Assembly: GCA_009760855.2 (NCBI GenBank)
Contig: WPIO01000026.1
Coordinates: 1,270,001 to 1,334,000, forward strand
Source of the DNA: Cristatella mucedo
Lineage: Eukaryota > Bryozoa > Phylactolaemata > Cristatellidae
Length of the DNA stretch: 64,000 nt
Direction of reading: 5' to 3'
In this document: positions 12,107-24,075 of the stretch, one piece after another
Position numbering within the stretch: the first letter of the stretch is position 1
Layout of the letters: each line of letters opens with the position of its first letter
Program-made: the position numbers and the translations under genes
The notes under the pieces: model-generated
The model's database searches: none
Told to the model about the DNA's origin: nothing
The model's input: only the letters and a program-made list of their open reading frames with translations

Positions 12107-12799
12107 GTGTTATTCAGAAAATTGGAAAGGCTGACTTTCAAAATTGGCTCTGCCAGCATATCTCCAGTTGCATCAGCTCGAAATCTAGGTGTCATATTCC
12201 AAAGCGACCTCTCGTTAGACGACCACATCAGCTCCACAGTCAAATCAGCCTATTTTCAGCTTCATAACATTGCTAAAATTAGGGCTTGTTTAGATAAGGA
12301 TACCACGTCCAAGTTGGTCCATGCATTCGTGACATCTCGTCTCGACTTCTGCAACTCACTGCTTACAGGCCTACCAGCATGTGCGATCAGGCGATTGCAG
12401 CTGGTGCAAAACTCTGCAGCTAGGCTTGTCTGTCGTGAGCGTCGCAGTTGCCACGTTACTCCACTTCTCGCCGACCTGCACTGGCTACCAGTCAAGCAAC
12501 GGATTGACTTCAAGGTTTTGTCGCTCACTTTTAGGTCTCTTCATTCTATGGCTCCAGCCTACCTTTCAGATATACTACCCCATCAGGCAAAGCATCGTAC
12601 CACTCGCTTTTCGGAATCCAACAGTCTAGAAATACCTCGTACAAACCTTAAATCCTTTGGAGACCGTGCATTTAGCTCGTATGCTCCCACAGCCTGGAAC
12701 TCCCTCCCGACCTGCATCAGAACATCCCCTGACCTGACCACATTTAAAAGAAACTTAAAAACATACCTATTTAGGACAGCATTTAGTGGGTCCTTGTGA
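12107..12799 (+). pseudogene. LINE-A C-terminal region
   Basis: Codes SARNLGVIFQSDLSLDDHIS, RLQLVQNSAARLVCRER, LHWLPVKQRIDFKVL and a conserved end at FRTAFSGSL. The frame is regained through one extra A near 12119. The short piece 12054-12118 ([16 protein letters not shown]) therefore lies in another frame, between two compensating indels. Confidence 0.85.
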
Positions 12800-12964
12800 T
12801 TCGTCCTCGATGTGCTTATGCGTGCTGACACTGTTCATGCTGCCACTAACCACATTTGCATGCTGACCCAGTGCATGTAACCCCTAACCATGTTATTCAT
12901 TTTGTTTGTTTTTCAAGCATGATTTTACTTACTATTCTATTGCGTATCACTTTGCAGCAAATGT

Positions 12965-13004
12965 AAAGCGCCTAGAAAGAGATTAAGTTCTCTGAGGGCG
13001 CTTT
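12965..13004 (+). repeat. LINE-A 3' hairpin
   Basis: AAAGCGCC (12965-12972) pairs perfectly with GGCGCTTT (12997-13004). Inside it AGAGA pairs with TCTCT around a six-base loop. The same structure is visible at the 3' end of most LINE-A copies and, in altered form, in SINE-2. It is probably the RNA site recognised by the reverse transcriptase. Confidence 0.8.
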
Positions 13005-13045
13005 ATCAAGTGCAATATGATTATTATTATAATATTATTATTGAC

Positions 13046-14436
13046 AATGCTTTTAACATTATTTGTGACGTATACTGAATCCCTCTACATCGCTAGAACA
13101 TAATAATCAATATAAATAATTATTTCACTATATTATTATTGATTAGTAAGAATATTAAGATTCATGTTTAGTGGCAAGATGTGAGATGCATTTTCATGGA
13201 ATTGAGATTTAATACACTGGATAGAAGTTAAGTATATACGTGTTTGCTCGAACTTTAAGTCAAACTAGAGTGCTGGTAAATTCTTGCTAACGGCCGGCAT
13301 GCCGATTACCATTCAACCCTGACCGAAAGTGCCTAATAAGCTCTTTCGGCACTTATATTTCCGCTCAAAGTTTTGTGGAACCAATTCACGAGATACACTT
13401 AACAGAATCCTCAAAGATTTCTAGGAGAATTTCCGCTTCTTTGATAGGAATGCGTTTGCATACATGAAAAATTCTCTATGGTGACTTATTGAGACATGCA
13501 GGTATCACGGGACTAGGAAATGGTTGATTACTTGTCTAGCGTAATAATTCAAAACATATGTCGCAAACTTTCCTGCAAGTACCATGACGACTTTTTGGAG
13601 ACACCTTTGCAGGCGCCGCAAGGAAATCGTCTGTTACCAGCAGGCAATAACAGGTTATGAAGCCTTACCTGTTGCTTTAGCATCCGTGGGAAGTAGAAGA
13701 GCCTGCCTTCGGCTGACAATATGGAACCTCATTTCGGGCACACAGCATTCGTTGCTTTTGCAGTCCTCGCTTCTATTGCATAGCGTGTACGCCGACACCT
13801 AGACGTGAATTAAAGCTTTCGCAGCGGTTGGTTGAATTACATTTCAAACCAAGCACCAGTTGCTGAAATCTGCTACCGGACTCTCATTTTTAACCTTTAC
13901 TACTCCTTCCTGAGAGGTGGCAGCTAATTTAAAACTATTTTCTTACCGCGAACGTCCACGTAATGAAGTATATGAGCACGTGCAGCCGTGACATCTTTCG
14001 TCTACTTGTCGCCCAGGGTTTGTGAAGTAATCTCATGTCAAGAAACCAGTCTGCACTTAGGCAAGCAACTGCTGGTTCTCATAGTCTGCTATCAGAATCA
14101 TAAATAAATACCTCAATGGCCAAAGATGGTTTAAGCCCTTTGCCGGTCGGCAATAGATATATTTCGGCGAGCTGATAGTACTGGTCATGTGCAATCCGGT
14201 GTCATTCGAAATTAATTGACTATTCCACTTGATTGGTACGTGTCGCGACGCCGAGAGGAGCTCGGTAATTTTTTTATGAATGGATTACCGATCTTGTTGA
14301 AGATTTATCCCATTCGCGTGATAAATTGTATATGTGATTACTTAACAGCATTAACATCTTGGGTAACAAGCCATCTTACTTTCAGAAGTGAATAATGGGT
14401 TTAGGTACGAAAGCCTCAAGTGGATTGAGAGTTCAA
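13046..14436. other. Intergenic, nothing recognised
   Basis: AT-rich sequence after the LINE-A tail. No supported feature; the same holds for 14881-15357. Confidence 0.5.
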
Positions 14437-14613
14437 GAATGATAGCCCAAGAGGTAAGGTGCTCGCTCTTCCCTGCCGAGGCCGTGGGTTCGAATCCTGC
14501 ATTGGGTGATCCTTTATCGCCTACTGCAAGTGGTGGTGATAGCCGTTTAGGCTCTTCTGCAGCTATAAAAACGAGGCTGTTAAATAAAGTAATATTCATA
14601 TATTTATTTATGA
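14437..14613 (+). mobile_element. SINE-1 copy 2
   Basis: A box near AGAGGTAAGGTGCTCGC, B box GGTTCGAATCC, body GTGGTGATAGCCGT and GAGGCTGTTAAATAAAG, AT-rich tail. Confidence 0.85.
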
Positions 14614-14751
14614 TAGTGTATGCCCATGTCTCAGGTCTTATATTGGCTTGTCAAGCGTGCAGCCAGCCATAAAATATATACTATTCACGGGTGTGAATGG
14701 TGCTTAGTAAACTTCGAACACGGTCGTGATATATAATTATACAATTCATCT

Positions 14752-14880
14752 GTTTAAACCCTAGGAGAACTTAATCTCTATTCAGGCGCTGCACATATGC
14801 CTCGGGGCTCGACTCCACGACCTCAGCCAGACCTTGGTCGGGGCGAGCACCTTAACCACTGGGCCAAACCAGCTCAGCAC
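14752..14880 (-). mobile_element. SINE-2 copy 2
   Basis: Reverse strand: LINE-A-like tail (CTAGGAGAACTTAATCTCTA, TTCAGGCGC), then GGGGCTCGACTCC and the A-box head ending GGGCCAAACCAGCTC. Confidence 0.82.
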
Positions 14881-15357
14881 GGTTGTGAATGGTGCTAACC
14901 AAATTTCGAACACGGCTGGCATCCTTGAATAAATGGACAGTAACTAGATGCGTTGATGTATGAAATGCTGATCCCTAACGATGTTTATTTCTTTCTTCAT
15001 AGCAGAATCTAAAAAGATGCTTGACGACTATCAGAGCAAAAAGCCCTTCTAAACTAGCCTGAAACGGACGTGTGCGTCATAATATTCATATGCCTATATC
15101 CTAAGCCTAAATTCCATAGCCTTAAGAAAAAACAGGAGCGATAATTTATAGTGTCGAATGTTCAGTCAGCTGAGAAAGAACTGCTTTTGCACAGTTTGCC
15201 TGGATCTAAGCCACAGGCTCGCCATCTCAATTAAACTTATTTGAGGACTCGTGAATAATTTTTCGACACAGAAGCTAAAGTAAGTCTAGAAGAAGAAGCT
15301 AGTAAGTCTGACACACAATACCTTGATCTCCACGTGTGTTCAGTACCAGGCAGCGAC

Positions 15358-16075
15358 ATTAATAATAAAAATACAGTTTTTATAGCGCCTTCCGAGAACT
15401 CTATCTCTTTCTAGGCACTTTACATTTGCTGTAAGGGAAGCATGATCATTCGATTAGTGGTAGCCTGCCTAATGACAACTATCATAACATGGTCAGAGGT
15501 GACATGCATGCATGCATGTCACCTCTAACCATGCATGCATGCAGTGTCAGCATGCAAATATGGTTAGTGGCAGCATGCACAGTGTCACCAGGCATAAGCA
15601 CACAAAGGATAAATCATATGGACCCACTAAAAGCTGTGATAAATTGATGCGATTTTAGTTTCTTTGTAAATTTGGTAAAGTCAAAAGCCGTCGTGACGCA
15701 CGACGGAAGTGAGTTCCGGTACTTTGGGACCGTACAAACTAAAGGCACGGTCTGCTAAGGATTTAAGGTTCGTCCGAGGTATAGGTAAACGATTTAGATT
15801 CTGCAAAGCGAGTGGTATGATGCTTAGCCTGTTGGGGGAGTGGATCTGATAGGTAGACTGGAGCCAGAAAATGAAGGAACCTAAAAGTGAGTGACAGAAC
15901 CTTGAAGTCGATGCGTTTCTTGAATGGGCGCAAGTGCAGGTCGGCGAGAAGTGCTTTGATGTGGCAAGTGCGACGCTCATGACAGATAAGCTTAGCCGCA
16001 GAGCCAGTTGCAAGTGCCTGAATGCACAGACCAGCAGACCAGCAGGCAGTGAGTTACAGAAGTCGAGACGGCATT
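15358..16075 (-). mobile_element. LINE-A 3' fragment
   Basis: Reverse-strand copy from the tail and hairpin (15358-15425) through the 3' UTR to the C-terminal ORF. Its 3' UTR carries an unusual 46-bp palindrome at 15488-15533. Confidence 0.85.
15488..15533. repeat. 46-bp palindrome
   Basis: The core AGAGGTGACATGCATG (15495-15510) is followed immediately by its exact reverse complement (15511-15526). The symmetry extends to CATGGT on the left and ACCATG on the right with one mismatched pair. It lies in the 3' UTR of a LINE-A copy. Confidence 0.95.
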
Positions 16076-18166
16076 GGCTGCACGCCCATGCCATAACTGG
16101 CCCGCTAGCGAGCTCCTAAGTGTCAAGGACAGAAACGAGCCGCACTGGAACCTGCAGAGCTTTGTGGCTTTAAAAAAAAAGTATCCCTGTAGCAGCCATG
16201 ATCCACGAAATATATACAGGCGAATGGTGAAGTGAGTGCCCACGTGCTCTGCAGCAAGACATCCTCGAGCTTGTTAATGACCTGCTGCTCATGTCTATGC
16301 CTCCATCTGTATGGCAGAAGTGTGCCATGTGCCAGAATTGTGCGTTTAAAATCAGAGTACAGCACAGTCACCTTCCTTCGTGGCACGTGATGACAGGCAA
16401 GAACACTGGAACAGAGTTTTCCGGTTTATGTCCAACAGAATCTGGCCACTTGCCAGTTACTAGCAAAATAGGCTGCACCTGAGCGTTGGTATGCTTGCTC
16501 TTTATCCAAGTGTTACGCTCTTTGATATTTGCTTGTCAGTTTGCAAAGTGCAACTGCGCCACAATCTGAAAAATATATTGATCAGCTTACATTTGGAATC
16601 AAGGCAGAAACGGCATCACGTGAACGATCATTGCAGCAAAGAAACCAAGATGGCTTCGTTGCTAAGCAACGTAATGAACACCTTTGTTCATTGCTTGCGA
16701 TCACTGTTTTAACCCCGATTAAAAAACATGTGCCAACGGATACCATTGTGTGAGGGTTCCTCGAGCAATGGCCTAATGCGAAGGAACGTTCGCCTCAGTG
16801 CGGTTGCAGCAAACATATATTAGACGGATTTTAATTAATCTTTCTGAGAGACACTCTCGCAAGCACACTGCGGTAGTATTCAATATAGAAGATTGAGTTT
16901 GGAGTTGGGCTGAAAGTCACAGCTTTTAAAGCCTCTGCCTCATTTTCCCGCTGACAAGTGTATGACGCATTTACTGACACCTTTAGCGACCTACCTATGT
17001 TGTCTGTGGATCGTCTGAACCGACCCCCTCAGACCAGTATTGTTTGCCCATCTTGGCTTGACGGCTCGCGTCCGGACGTAGCCTGCCTCTTAGGTAGCTA
17101 CTGGCACTACCTATAGCGTTTCCCTGCAGCTTACTGTTCACTGTGTTTACTGTGCCCCACACGTCTTGGTGTCCTTGCCCACTCCAAGATACCGTTTTGC
17201 TAATCCACCTTTTCCTACCATAATCGAAATGCTACTTCACTCTCATTACCCTCTCGTTGCCCCATACCTAGACTACAAAACAAACCTTTATCCTGACTGT
17301 ATTTCGAGCCTACTCCTGCTGCAGGTGCAAATACCGGACTTCAAATACCGGATAATAAATTTCAGACAACAACTGTATATCAATGACTTTATACTGCACA
17401 AAGTTTTTTCGTCTTAATCAAAATTATGTTTCTAATATTATTGGCACGATTAATTCAGTATGGAACCTCAACTAAAAACAACCGATTGGGTAGGATGCTG
17501 CTCGAAAACTCAGGCAATCAAACGATATGACATTATTTTCCGAATAGATTTCAGCACAGACACAGACACCGGCAGCTATCAGGCTCCTCGTGTAAAGGAC
17601 TTCATGCTGATTGCGCTTGGGGTCTACTAAAAGACTTTTAACTCTTAACACTTTTGATTGAAACGTAGCAAGAAATCTCTGATGAAAGTGATCTGCAAAC
17701 AAATGGGAAACTTTTAGCGTTCGGGTCAGCAGCAGCAGTCTAGAAGTAGCCTACAGTTATTTTGCTCCTCATAAAAATATCGATGCACTTCATTGACGCG
17801 ACAAAAAACGGCCGGCTGCTACTATTATTGTTATTATTAAAGCGAGCATTGCAGTATATGGAGACCACAGCAGAAGTATAAACTATTCATAATTTAAAAC
17901 TTGACTAGAAAAATATTTAAAGGTTGCCCAATAAAAAAAAAACTGTTTTTACCTATCAAGCCAGACTGACGGGGTCACTTTGTATAACTCTGCCACCAAA
18001 CTCGTCAAGTCCTTACTCTATCACTGGCCAGGCTGAAATCCTAGCTGACCTTACCTATTTAGTCTATGCTATAGATCTGAGCTTTTCGCTACGTGCGCAT
18101 ACCCTTATTCCGTCTAATAAATTCCAAACATGCGTTAAGACTGAACAACTTATTTATTAGCTTATA

Positions 18167-18544
18167 TTGTGCAGGTTCAGTTGCTGTAACAAAAAGGGGA
18201 GTGCGAATAAGAAGTCATTGAAGAATTTTCAGCCTATTGCAAAGCGACCGCTCTCAGTCTTAGGCGAAATTGGACAAAATTTGGTCAGGCCAGATCAAGT
18301 TCTACACTTGGATTCTCACGCTCGCATTTCAATGCAGGCAGGCGAGCACGCTTTATTAGCAAGGCACTTAATCTTACTTTCAGCGATTCCTTCCAATCAT
18401 CCACTGACCTTTTTTAGTAGAATGTGGATCTCCAAGTGTGTAGCAAGGATCCATGCGCATTTGCTCAATTTTGGTGAGAAAGCGCTCGCGCTGCAGTTTC
18501 GCAGAGCAACATGTTCACTCTTGAAGATGACTCTTTCGTCTTAA
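18167..18544 (+). CDS. Unrecognised 125-codon open frame
   Basis: The longest non-repeat frame between 16 and 20 kb. It has no recognisable domain and no convincing splice or promoter context. Confidence 0.12.
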   Translation: MCRFSCCNKKGSANKKSLKNFQPIAKRPLSVLGEIGQNLVRPDQVLHLDSHARISMQAGEHALLARHLILLSAIPSNHPLTFFSRMWISKCVARIHAHLLNFGEKALALQFRRATCSLLKMTLSS

Positions 18545-18906
18545 CGTTTAATCCTGTATGTTTTGAGAACTTCTCTCGCGCTGCGCATAGCATAACGTAG
18601 CGTAGCTGCATAACGGCGAGCTTAAGACTATCGCGTCCGCTTGGCTAGCCCACAGCACGGAGGACCGCCGATCACCGGGAACTCCGCGACAAAACTTGCG
18701 GTTCTGCTTAATTAAATCCCGGAAACCGTGAAAGCTCTCACCAACAACCTTAAACGCTGTGAGACTGGATTTGTGGTATAACTAAATATTAAGCCCCCTC
18801 AAGTCTCTTTCTTTAGGAAAAGCTTGTCATCGTGCTGTTTAGCTCGTTCGAAAGGAGTTACCCTATCTACAAACCGGCAGACAGAGCTACGGTTTCTGCT
18901 TGCGTT

Positions 18907-18932
18907 TCTTCTTCTTCTTCTTCTTCTTCTTC
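18907..18932. repeat. TTC trinucleotide repeat
   Basis: About eight TTC units. Confidence 0.85.
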
Positions 18933-20179
18933 GCAGCCTCAAGTTAAAACGATTTTAGTAAAAGTGACTGCGATTCTCATGCGTTGCTACGAAACGATGT
19001 GCTTACAAAGGCTCCCCCGTCCGGGTAAAACGCTTTTCCTCTCAGAGGTTTAGTGCGAGTCGCTAGGAGAAGAGACCTTGTTTTCTTTTATTCAAACTCG
19101 GTTGGTAAGTCTGCTTTTTGTTTCATTTAAACCGGCCACTGCTACAGCTGGGCATCAAAAACTGTATTACTTAGCAAAGTGAGCTACACAATGTGATATG
19201 TCTTGCAGATGCACTTATGTGTTCTCACCTGGCCTGTATCAGCCACGCTACTTGTAGCGACAGTATGACGAACGAGAACGCGGCGGACAATGCTATTAAA
19301 ATCCAAAGCCAATCCCGCGAAGGCTGTTGACAGCTTCCTTAAAAGAAACCATCCACGCGATTATTCAATTTAGGCAAGGTAAGCGTCAATTCAGCGCACT
19401 ATTAACTGAAGACACTTTTGACGATTAAAGAACTATTAAATTTGCTTTTCATTTTTTCAGCGTCTGTCAGAGTACTGCGTAAATCCAGGACAACGTTACG
19501 AATTTTCGTGGCCGTGAAGCGTGCATACAATAGTCCCGTCCTCGTGTTGCCACGACGGTTCGCTATAGAGCGCTGTCCATTGAAAGCGTAGCAGCAACTT
19601 ACCTGCTCAGCATTTGCTGCTCTGAGGGCGAATCAGTAAAGCTTGAAACTTAACTTGAATATCGCACGCGATTCACAAATCGCAGCTTCAGCTTGCTGCA
19701 CGTGCCAGCAGTGTCTAGTGTCACGTGTCTAGTGTAGCAGTCGGCAGCGAAATCGGCTGCGGGCGCAGCTCGCCTAAAATCTGAGCCATGTTAGCACAGG
19801 TGTTCCCCTTTTTTCATGGAGTATAACTAGAGGTGGATGCTTGTAAAGCAAAAAAAGCCAATCACCTTGCCTCGTCGACGTGCCAAACCTGCCCCTGTGT
19901 TGCTCCAACCGTGTGCGAGAGCGACTGCTCTTTAGACTCTGCCGCCGCAAAATCTCTGAAGATTTTGCCAACACAAGCGCCATTGGCCGCGGCCGCAGCT
20001 TGGCGTAAAGCATCACTCAAAGCATTTAAGCTATACCAATACTACTTGAGTTGACTATCACAACTAAATCAGTCACGCAAGTCGATGCTCGCAGCTGCAC
20101 CGTGAAATTGATTTTTTTTATTCGAGCCTCGGCTCAAGCTTTGCTTTGGCGCAAATAGCAGATCGCTATAGAACGAGGC

Positions 20180-20400
20180 AATATAATGAAACATGTTTTC
20201 TGATACTGTGCTTGCTGCCACTAGCCAAACTTGCATGCTGATTCTGTGCATGTCACTCCTAACCATGTTATTCCTTTTGTGTATTGAGCAGGCTACCACT
20301 AATCATTCGATCGTGCTTCCTTTGCAGCAAATTTAAAGTGCCTAGAAAGAGATTGAGTTCTCTGAGGGTTCTATATCAAATGCATTATTATTATTGTTTT
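20180..20400 (+). mobile_element. LINE-A 3' UTR fragment
   Basis: 3' UTR (GCTGCCACTAGCC, CATGTCACTCCTAACCATG), hairpin and ATT tail only. Confidence 0.75.
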
Positions 20401-20654
20401 TATTACTCTTACTATCGATCAAGACGAGACGTCGAGGGCGTGGCACATGAAGTACAAAATAAGTACACCTTAAGAACGAAAACTGACAAAAAATGGAGCA
20501 GGTTTTAAGCTATTAATGAAGGCTATGCCTTGCTTGGCTCAAGATTTCAAGGCACGGACATTTTTCCACTTAGCCATCATTCCTAAATACAGCCTGTTGC
20601 TAGCAGTTTCAAGACTAAGTTGTATGACAGAACTGGTCCCCTCTATTTAACATT

Positions 20655-21002
20655 TTGAGAAATATTTCACCAAGATCCAAGGTTTGGATTATTTTTCCTG
20701 TTGATATTCATGTTCTACTAAATATCCTTTACTCTGAGCAAATTATATCTAGAAAACCAACGACATCTCTGTCAAATATGCTCAGTTTCCGGGAATTTCG
20801 TGAAAAAAATTCTGTGTCTCAAAAATTCGAAAGAAAGTTGAGAATTTTTAATTCAATTGGGCACCAGTCTGAGAGCATGCTAATTGAAGCAGGTTTGAGC
20901 GCAATTAAACAAAGGTGGCTCACCATTTGCAGTAAACACCACGATGATATTTGTCCTCGCCGATTCGTAACTGGTGACATTGGTTCATATTGTGAAAACT
21001 AG
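20655..21002 (+). CDS. Unrecognised 115-codon open frame
   Basis: It codes LSFREFREKNSVSQKFERK and KQRWLTICSKHHDDICPRRF. There are no repeats or motifs I can name. The length is modestly above chance for this AT level; it may be an exon or transposon remnant. Confidence 0.2.
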   Translation: MRNISPRSKVWIIFPVDIHVLLNILYSEQIISRKPTTSLSNMLSFREFREKNSVSQKFERKLRIFNSIGHQSESMLIEAGLSAIKQRWLTICSKHHDDICPRRFVTGDIGSYCEN

Positions 21003-21867
21003 ACCGAGGCAGATTGGGAGGCCAAGCTTGCGTCGCCACCGGCTCCGCTAAAGCGACGACCAAGTTCAAGGTTGCGTGTAGACCTGTCAGCAGAGCCACG
21101 GAAGACTTGCCGGTTGGCTTCTACTTCTTTGAAATAACGCAAGCTGCAAAACCGCCTTGTCGGTATCTAAGTGCGGCGGCAGTGCGGATATCAATATTCA
21201 TCATTAATAGTGCTAATATTATTAGTAGCAATGTTATTTTTTATTATCAGCTAGGTGAAATATGAAATTAACATATGACAGGTCCCGCCACTATCTAGAA
21301 GGCAAGACTCGCGAAAAGCTGTTAGCTTGTCGTACCTTGAAGGCCGGTCGTCACCGACGGGCTCGATTCTTGCTGTCGCGAGACAGGCCATGACACTTTG
21401 CAGCTATAACTTCCGGCCACCGATTCCGGTGCTGACTCGACGAGAAATCTGACTTTATCCAACACCCACGGGAATCTGCTCCTGCAAGCGCGGTCAGTCG
21501 CTGACACGTACGTACGTAACCTCGGGTACAAAGAGAGCATCGCAAATTGTAGCCAGCTGTCCGTCCTTGTGTAGGAGCGCCGTATCAATGCCCAATCGAA
21601 AGTTGAATCGCACAGCACTTCCATTCTATCGCCTGGGCATACTTCGGCAGGCGCCACGATCCCGACGCGCTGCTTGGCATCGCAGTGACCTACGAGCACA
21701 CGAGCAGCAGCATTATGAAGTTCATTTTATTTCATTGGAAGGCGCTCCTCCGGAGATTCAGCAGATAACCAGGCTTCGGCTTCCTGAAGACGAATTTGGT
21801 ATGCACTGTAATCTTTCAACAAAGTAGCTAATCTTAGTCTCGAATTGCATGCCAGACAGATAGAAGA

Positions 21868-22012
21868 GCTGGTTCGGCCCAGTGGTTAAGGTGCTCGCCC
21901 CGAGCAAGGTCTGGCTGGGGTCGTGGGCTCGAGCCCTGAGGCATATGTGAAGCGCCTGAATAGATATTAGGTTCTCTTTTGACGCTATACAAATGAATTA
22001 TATAAGAGTTAA
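21868..22012 (+). mobile_element. SINE-2 copy 1 (tRNA head, LINE-A tail)
   Basis: The head GGCCCAGTGGTTAAGGTGCT (A box) and GGGCTCGAGCCC (B box) is followed at once by a LINE-A-like tail: GAAGCGCCTGAATAGATATT, then GACGCTATACAAATGAATTA. Confidence 0.85.
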
Positions 22013-22149
22013 AATCTACATTTTAAGTATTAAAATCAAAATTTAAAACTCATAAGCAATCTCGTGGCGGCGTTAAAACTATCATTCAGCTTCGCACGTA
22101 CAAAAATGCTGCTGCTGAAGAAATGGTGGACAGGTCAGGTGATTACGAT

Positions 22150-22440
22150 GCAAACTTTAGGCCTGAGCGGCTTTCGGTGCGCATTCGATAGCCATCAGAA
22201 TTCATCTCACGCAAAAAAAAAGGAGAAAGTGGGGAGCGCAGCAGAGTCAGAAGGGCAAGTGGGATAGTGAGTATCATGGAAGTAGCAGCTCGCGACGGCT
22301 GGAAAGGATATTCAAATAATAAATTCAATTCAATTCATAAATTCAATAGAAAGTCCCAGTCGGCAGCAGGAGAGTATATGCCTTTGCATCGGAATTGTGG
22401 AAGTGAGTTCCACAGCGTAGACACTAGATTAATGGCAGAC
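22150..22440 (-). mobile_element. LINE-B 3' fragment
   Basis: Reverse-strand match to the LINE-B end (GAGCGGCTTTCGGTGCGCAT, GGAATTGTGGAAGTGAGTTC), with a 40-bp AT-rich insertion at about 22310-22350. Confidence 0.75.
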
Positions 22441-23395
22441 ATTTTCTTGATTCTTACAACAAACGATAATGCTGATAAAGGCCAACTTTGCCATATAGGC
22501 ATATCCACCAGAAGGACAGGCCATTCTAACGTTCTGCCCCATTTGAAAACTACGATAACTTGCTACTTGCTGAGGCTTCATTACCGATTATTTACACTTG
22601 ATGGTCAGCAGCGATTCGATATTTGGAACTTTTTAGGGTCACGTTCCTTTTCTATAACACTAATCTGATTACTATGCCAGGGATTATTACTTCAAAGGCA
22701 AAGGATTACGACCGTCGCCGTGGTAATCTTCAACTTTGAAGTGCATTTTTCATCATATGCTATCTACTATGGAGCTCACAAAAAGTCTTACACTGCTACA
22801 CAATTTACAGTTTATGAGCACAAGCAAGAATTGCCTAAAAATTCATCTCCATCAAGTAATACTCACCCAAGACTAAGAGCAGTGCCACGATGCATAACAC
22901 GAAGCTGTCGCGTGCCACTTTACGTGGATGGAGCAGCCTGCAAATCAATGAATTGATAATATCTTAATATGACGTAATTACCATATCAAGAATCTTGTGA
23001 AATCAAAATCTGTTGGTTACTGTCTTTACTCAAAATCACAAAGGAATCTTTATATAAAGCAATTGAAAATAAGTTCCTGTTATGAAAGGTGGTTTGTAAG
23101 TAAACCATTTTTGCGCTGAAACCTGTCTGCTTCTTAAGCAGGAATGGTATGAGAGAGTTGCATAACATCAATTTTAGTTCCGAAAGAGCGTCACTTCATT
23201 GAAGCATTATCTGGCTCTGCTAAAGCTCTAGGGTGGTGTAAGAAGTATGAAGACCGTGCGAGGAAGGGCGACTTCATGCCGCCCAACTATTAGAGAACAC
23301 CTTCCCCCATGCTTCCTCCCATGAAGATGTGCAATACCCACCAAGACACCTTGGCTACGCTTTCCTAAGAAGGTATATAAAAACATGTAAAATAC
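22441..23395. other. Intergenic, nothing recognised
   Basis: No supported feature. 23553-24075 and 24271-24544 are likewise unassigned, apart from a GC-rich 123-codon reverse frame (23518-23889) without recognisable similarity. Confidence 0.45.
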
Positions 23396-23552
23396 AATTC
23401 ATTTGTATAGCACCCTAAGATAACTTTTTCTCTATCCATCCGCTTCACGTGTGTGTCTCAGAGCTCGAGCCCACGACCTCGGTCATCAAATGCATTCATT
23501 CACCTTGAGCTTGATCACTAAAGAAGAGCACCTAAACCCTTTGGCCAAGCCT
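23396..23552 (-). mobile_element. SINE-2 copy 3
   Basis: Reverse strand: tail TTTGTATAGCACCCTAAGA, B box GAGCTCGAGCCC, head ending CCTTTGGCCAAGCC. Confidence 0.75.
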
Positions 23553-24075
23553 TGATGGCATGACCGAAAAAGTCGCCTTGGCTGGCCATTTCACCCCAAC
23601 AGGGCTTTCCAAACTGGCAGCGTTTGGCTCCGTTTGGTGCCCGTCTTGGAGCCATGTGGTCGCGCCAGGTGCTCGATGCAGGCACTGATGCAAATGAAAG
23701 TGTGAGTGGTACGCTTGACAGCATCTCTGGTTTACCGGACTCGAGGAGGACTCGGACTCGGCGAGCATTGACGAGCAGCGCTGCCGAGCTAATGGACTGG
23801 GAGGATATGCATGGCTTTCTCGCTTCGAGAAGTTCAGAGCGATTCAATTGAGAGTCAAAGCCTTGGAATTTTGTTTCAAACGTTAACATCCACCGTTATG
23901 TCTTCCTTGCCTTAAAACTTGCACTGGTCGCCCATGTACTTCATGTCTCGCTATTATTGGTTCTCCATGTAGTTCGTATGTATGTATGTATTGTATGCAG
24001 GCTCCTCTGATAAGCCACTGGTGAGCTGTTAGAAGCACCACCGAGATGGGCCGGTGCACAGCTGTGGTCCGCCTG

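Larger units (their letters stand above)
9595..13045 (+). mobile_element. LINE-A, nearly complete L2-like non-LTR retrotransposon
   Basis: This is the longest copy of the dominant family. In order it holds a basic region (RRGGRNRQ), an APE-type endonuclease (LNACLWNPRS, TETW, GDFNVHFD, SDHMQ), a reverse transcriptase ([42 protein letters not shown]) and a C-terminal block (LQLVQNSAARLVC, LHWLPVKQRIDFKVL). A 3' UTR of about 240 bp follows, ending in a hairpin and an ATT-rich tail. The motif set fits the L2/CR1 group. Three single-base indels break the frame. The 5' end is uncertain: the open frame starts at 9595 with no clear ATG, directly after a LINE-B relic. Confidence 0.92.
16076..20179. 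other. Intergenic, largely unrecognised
   Basis: About 4 kb without identified mobile elements, the longest such stretch before the Myt1 gene. It holds only small frames and one TTC repeat. Exons of an unrecognised gene could be hidden here. Confidence 0.45.
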
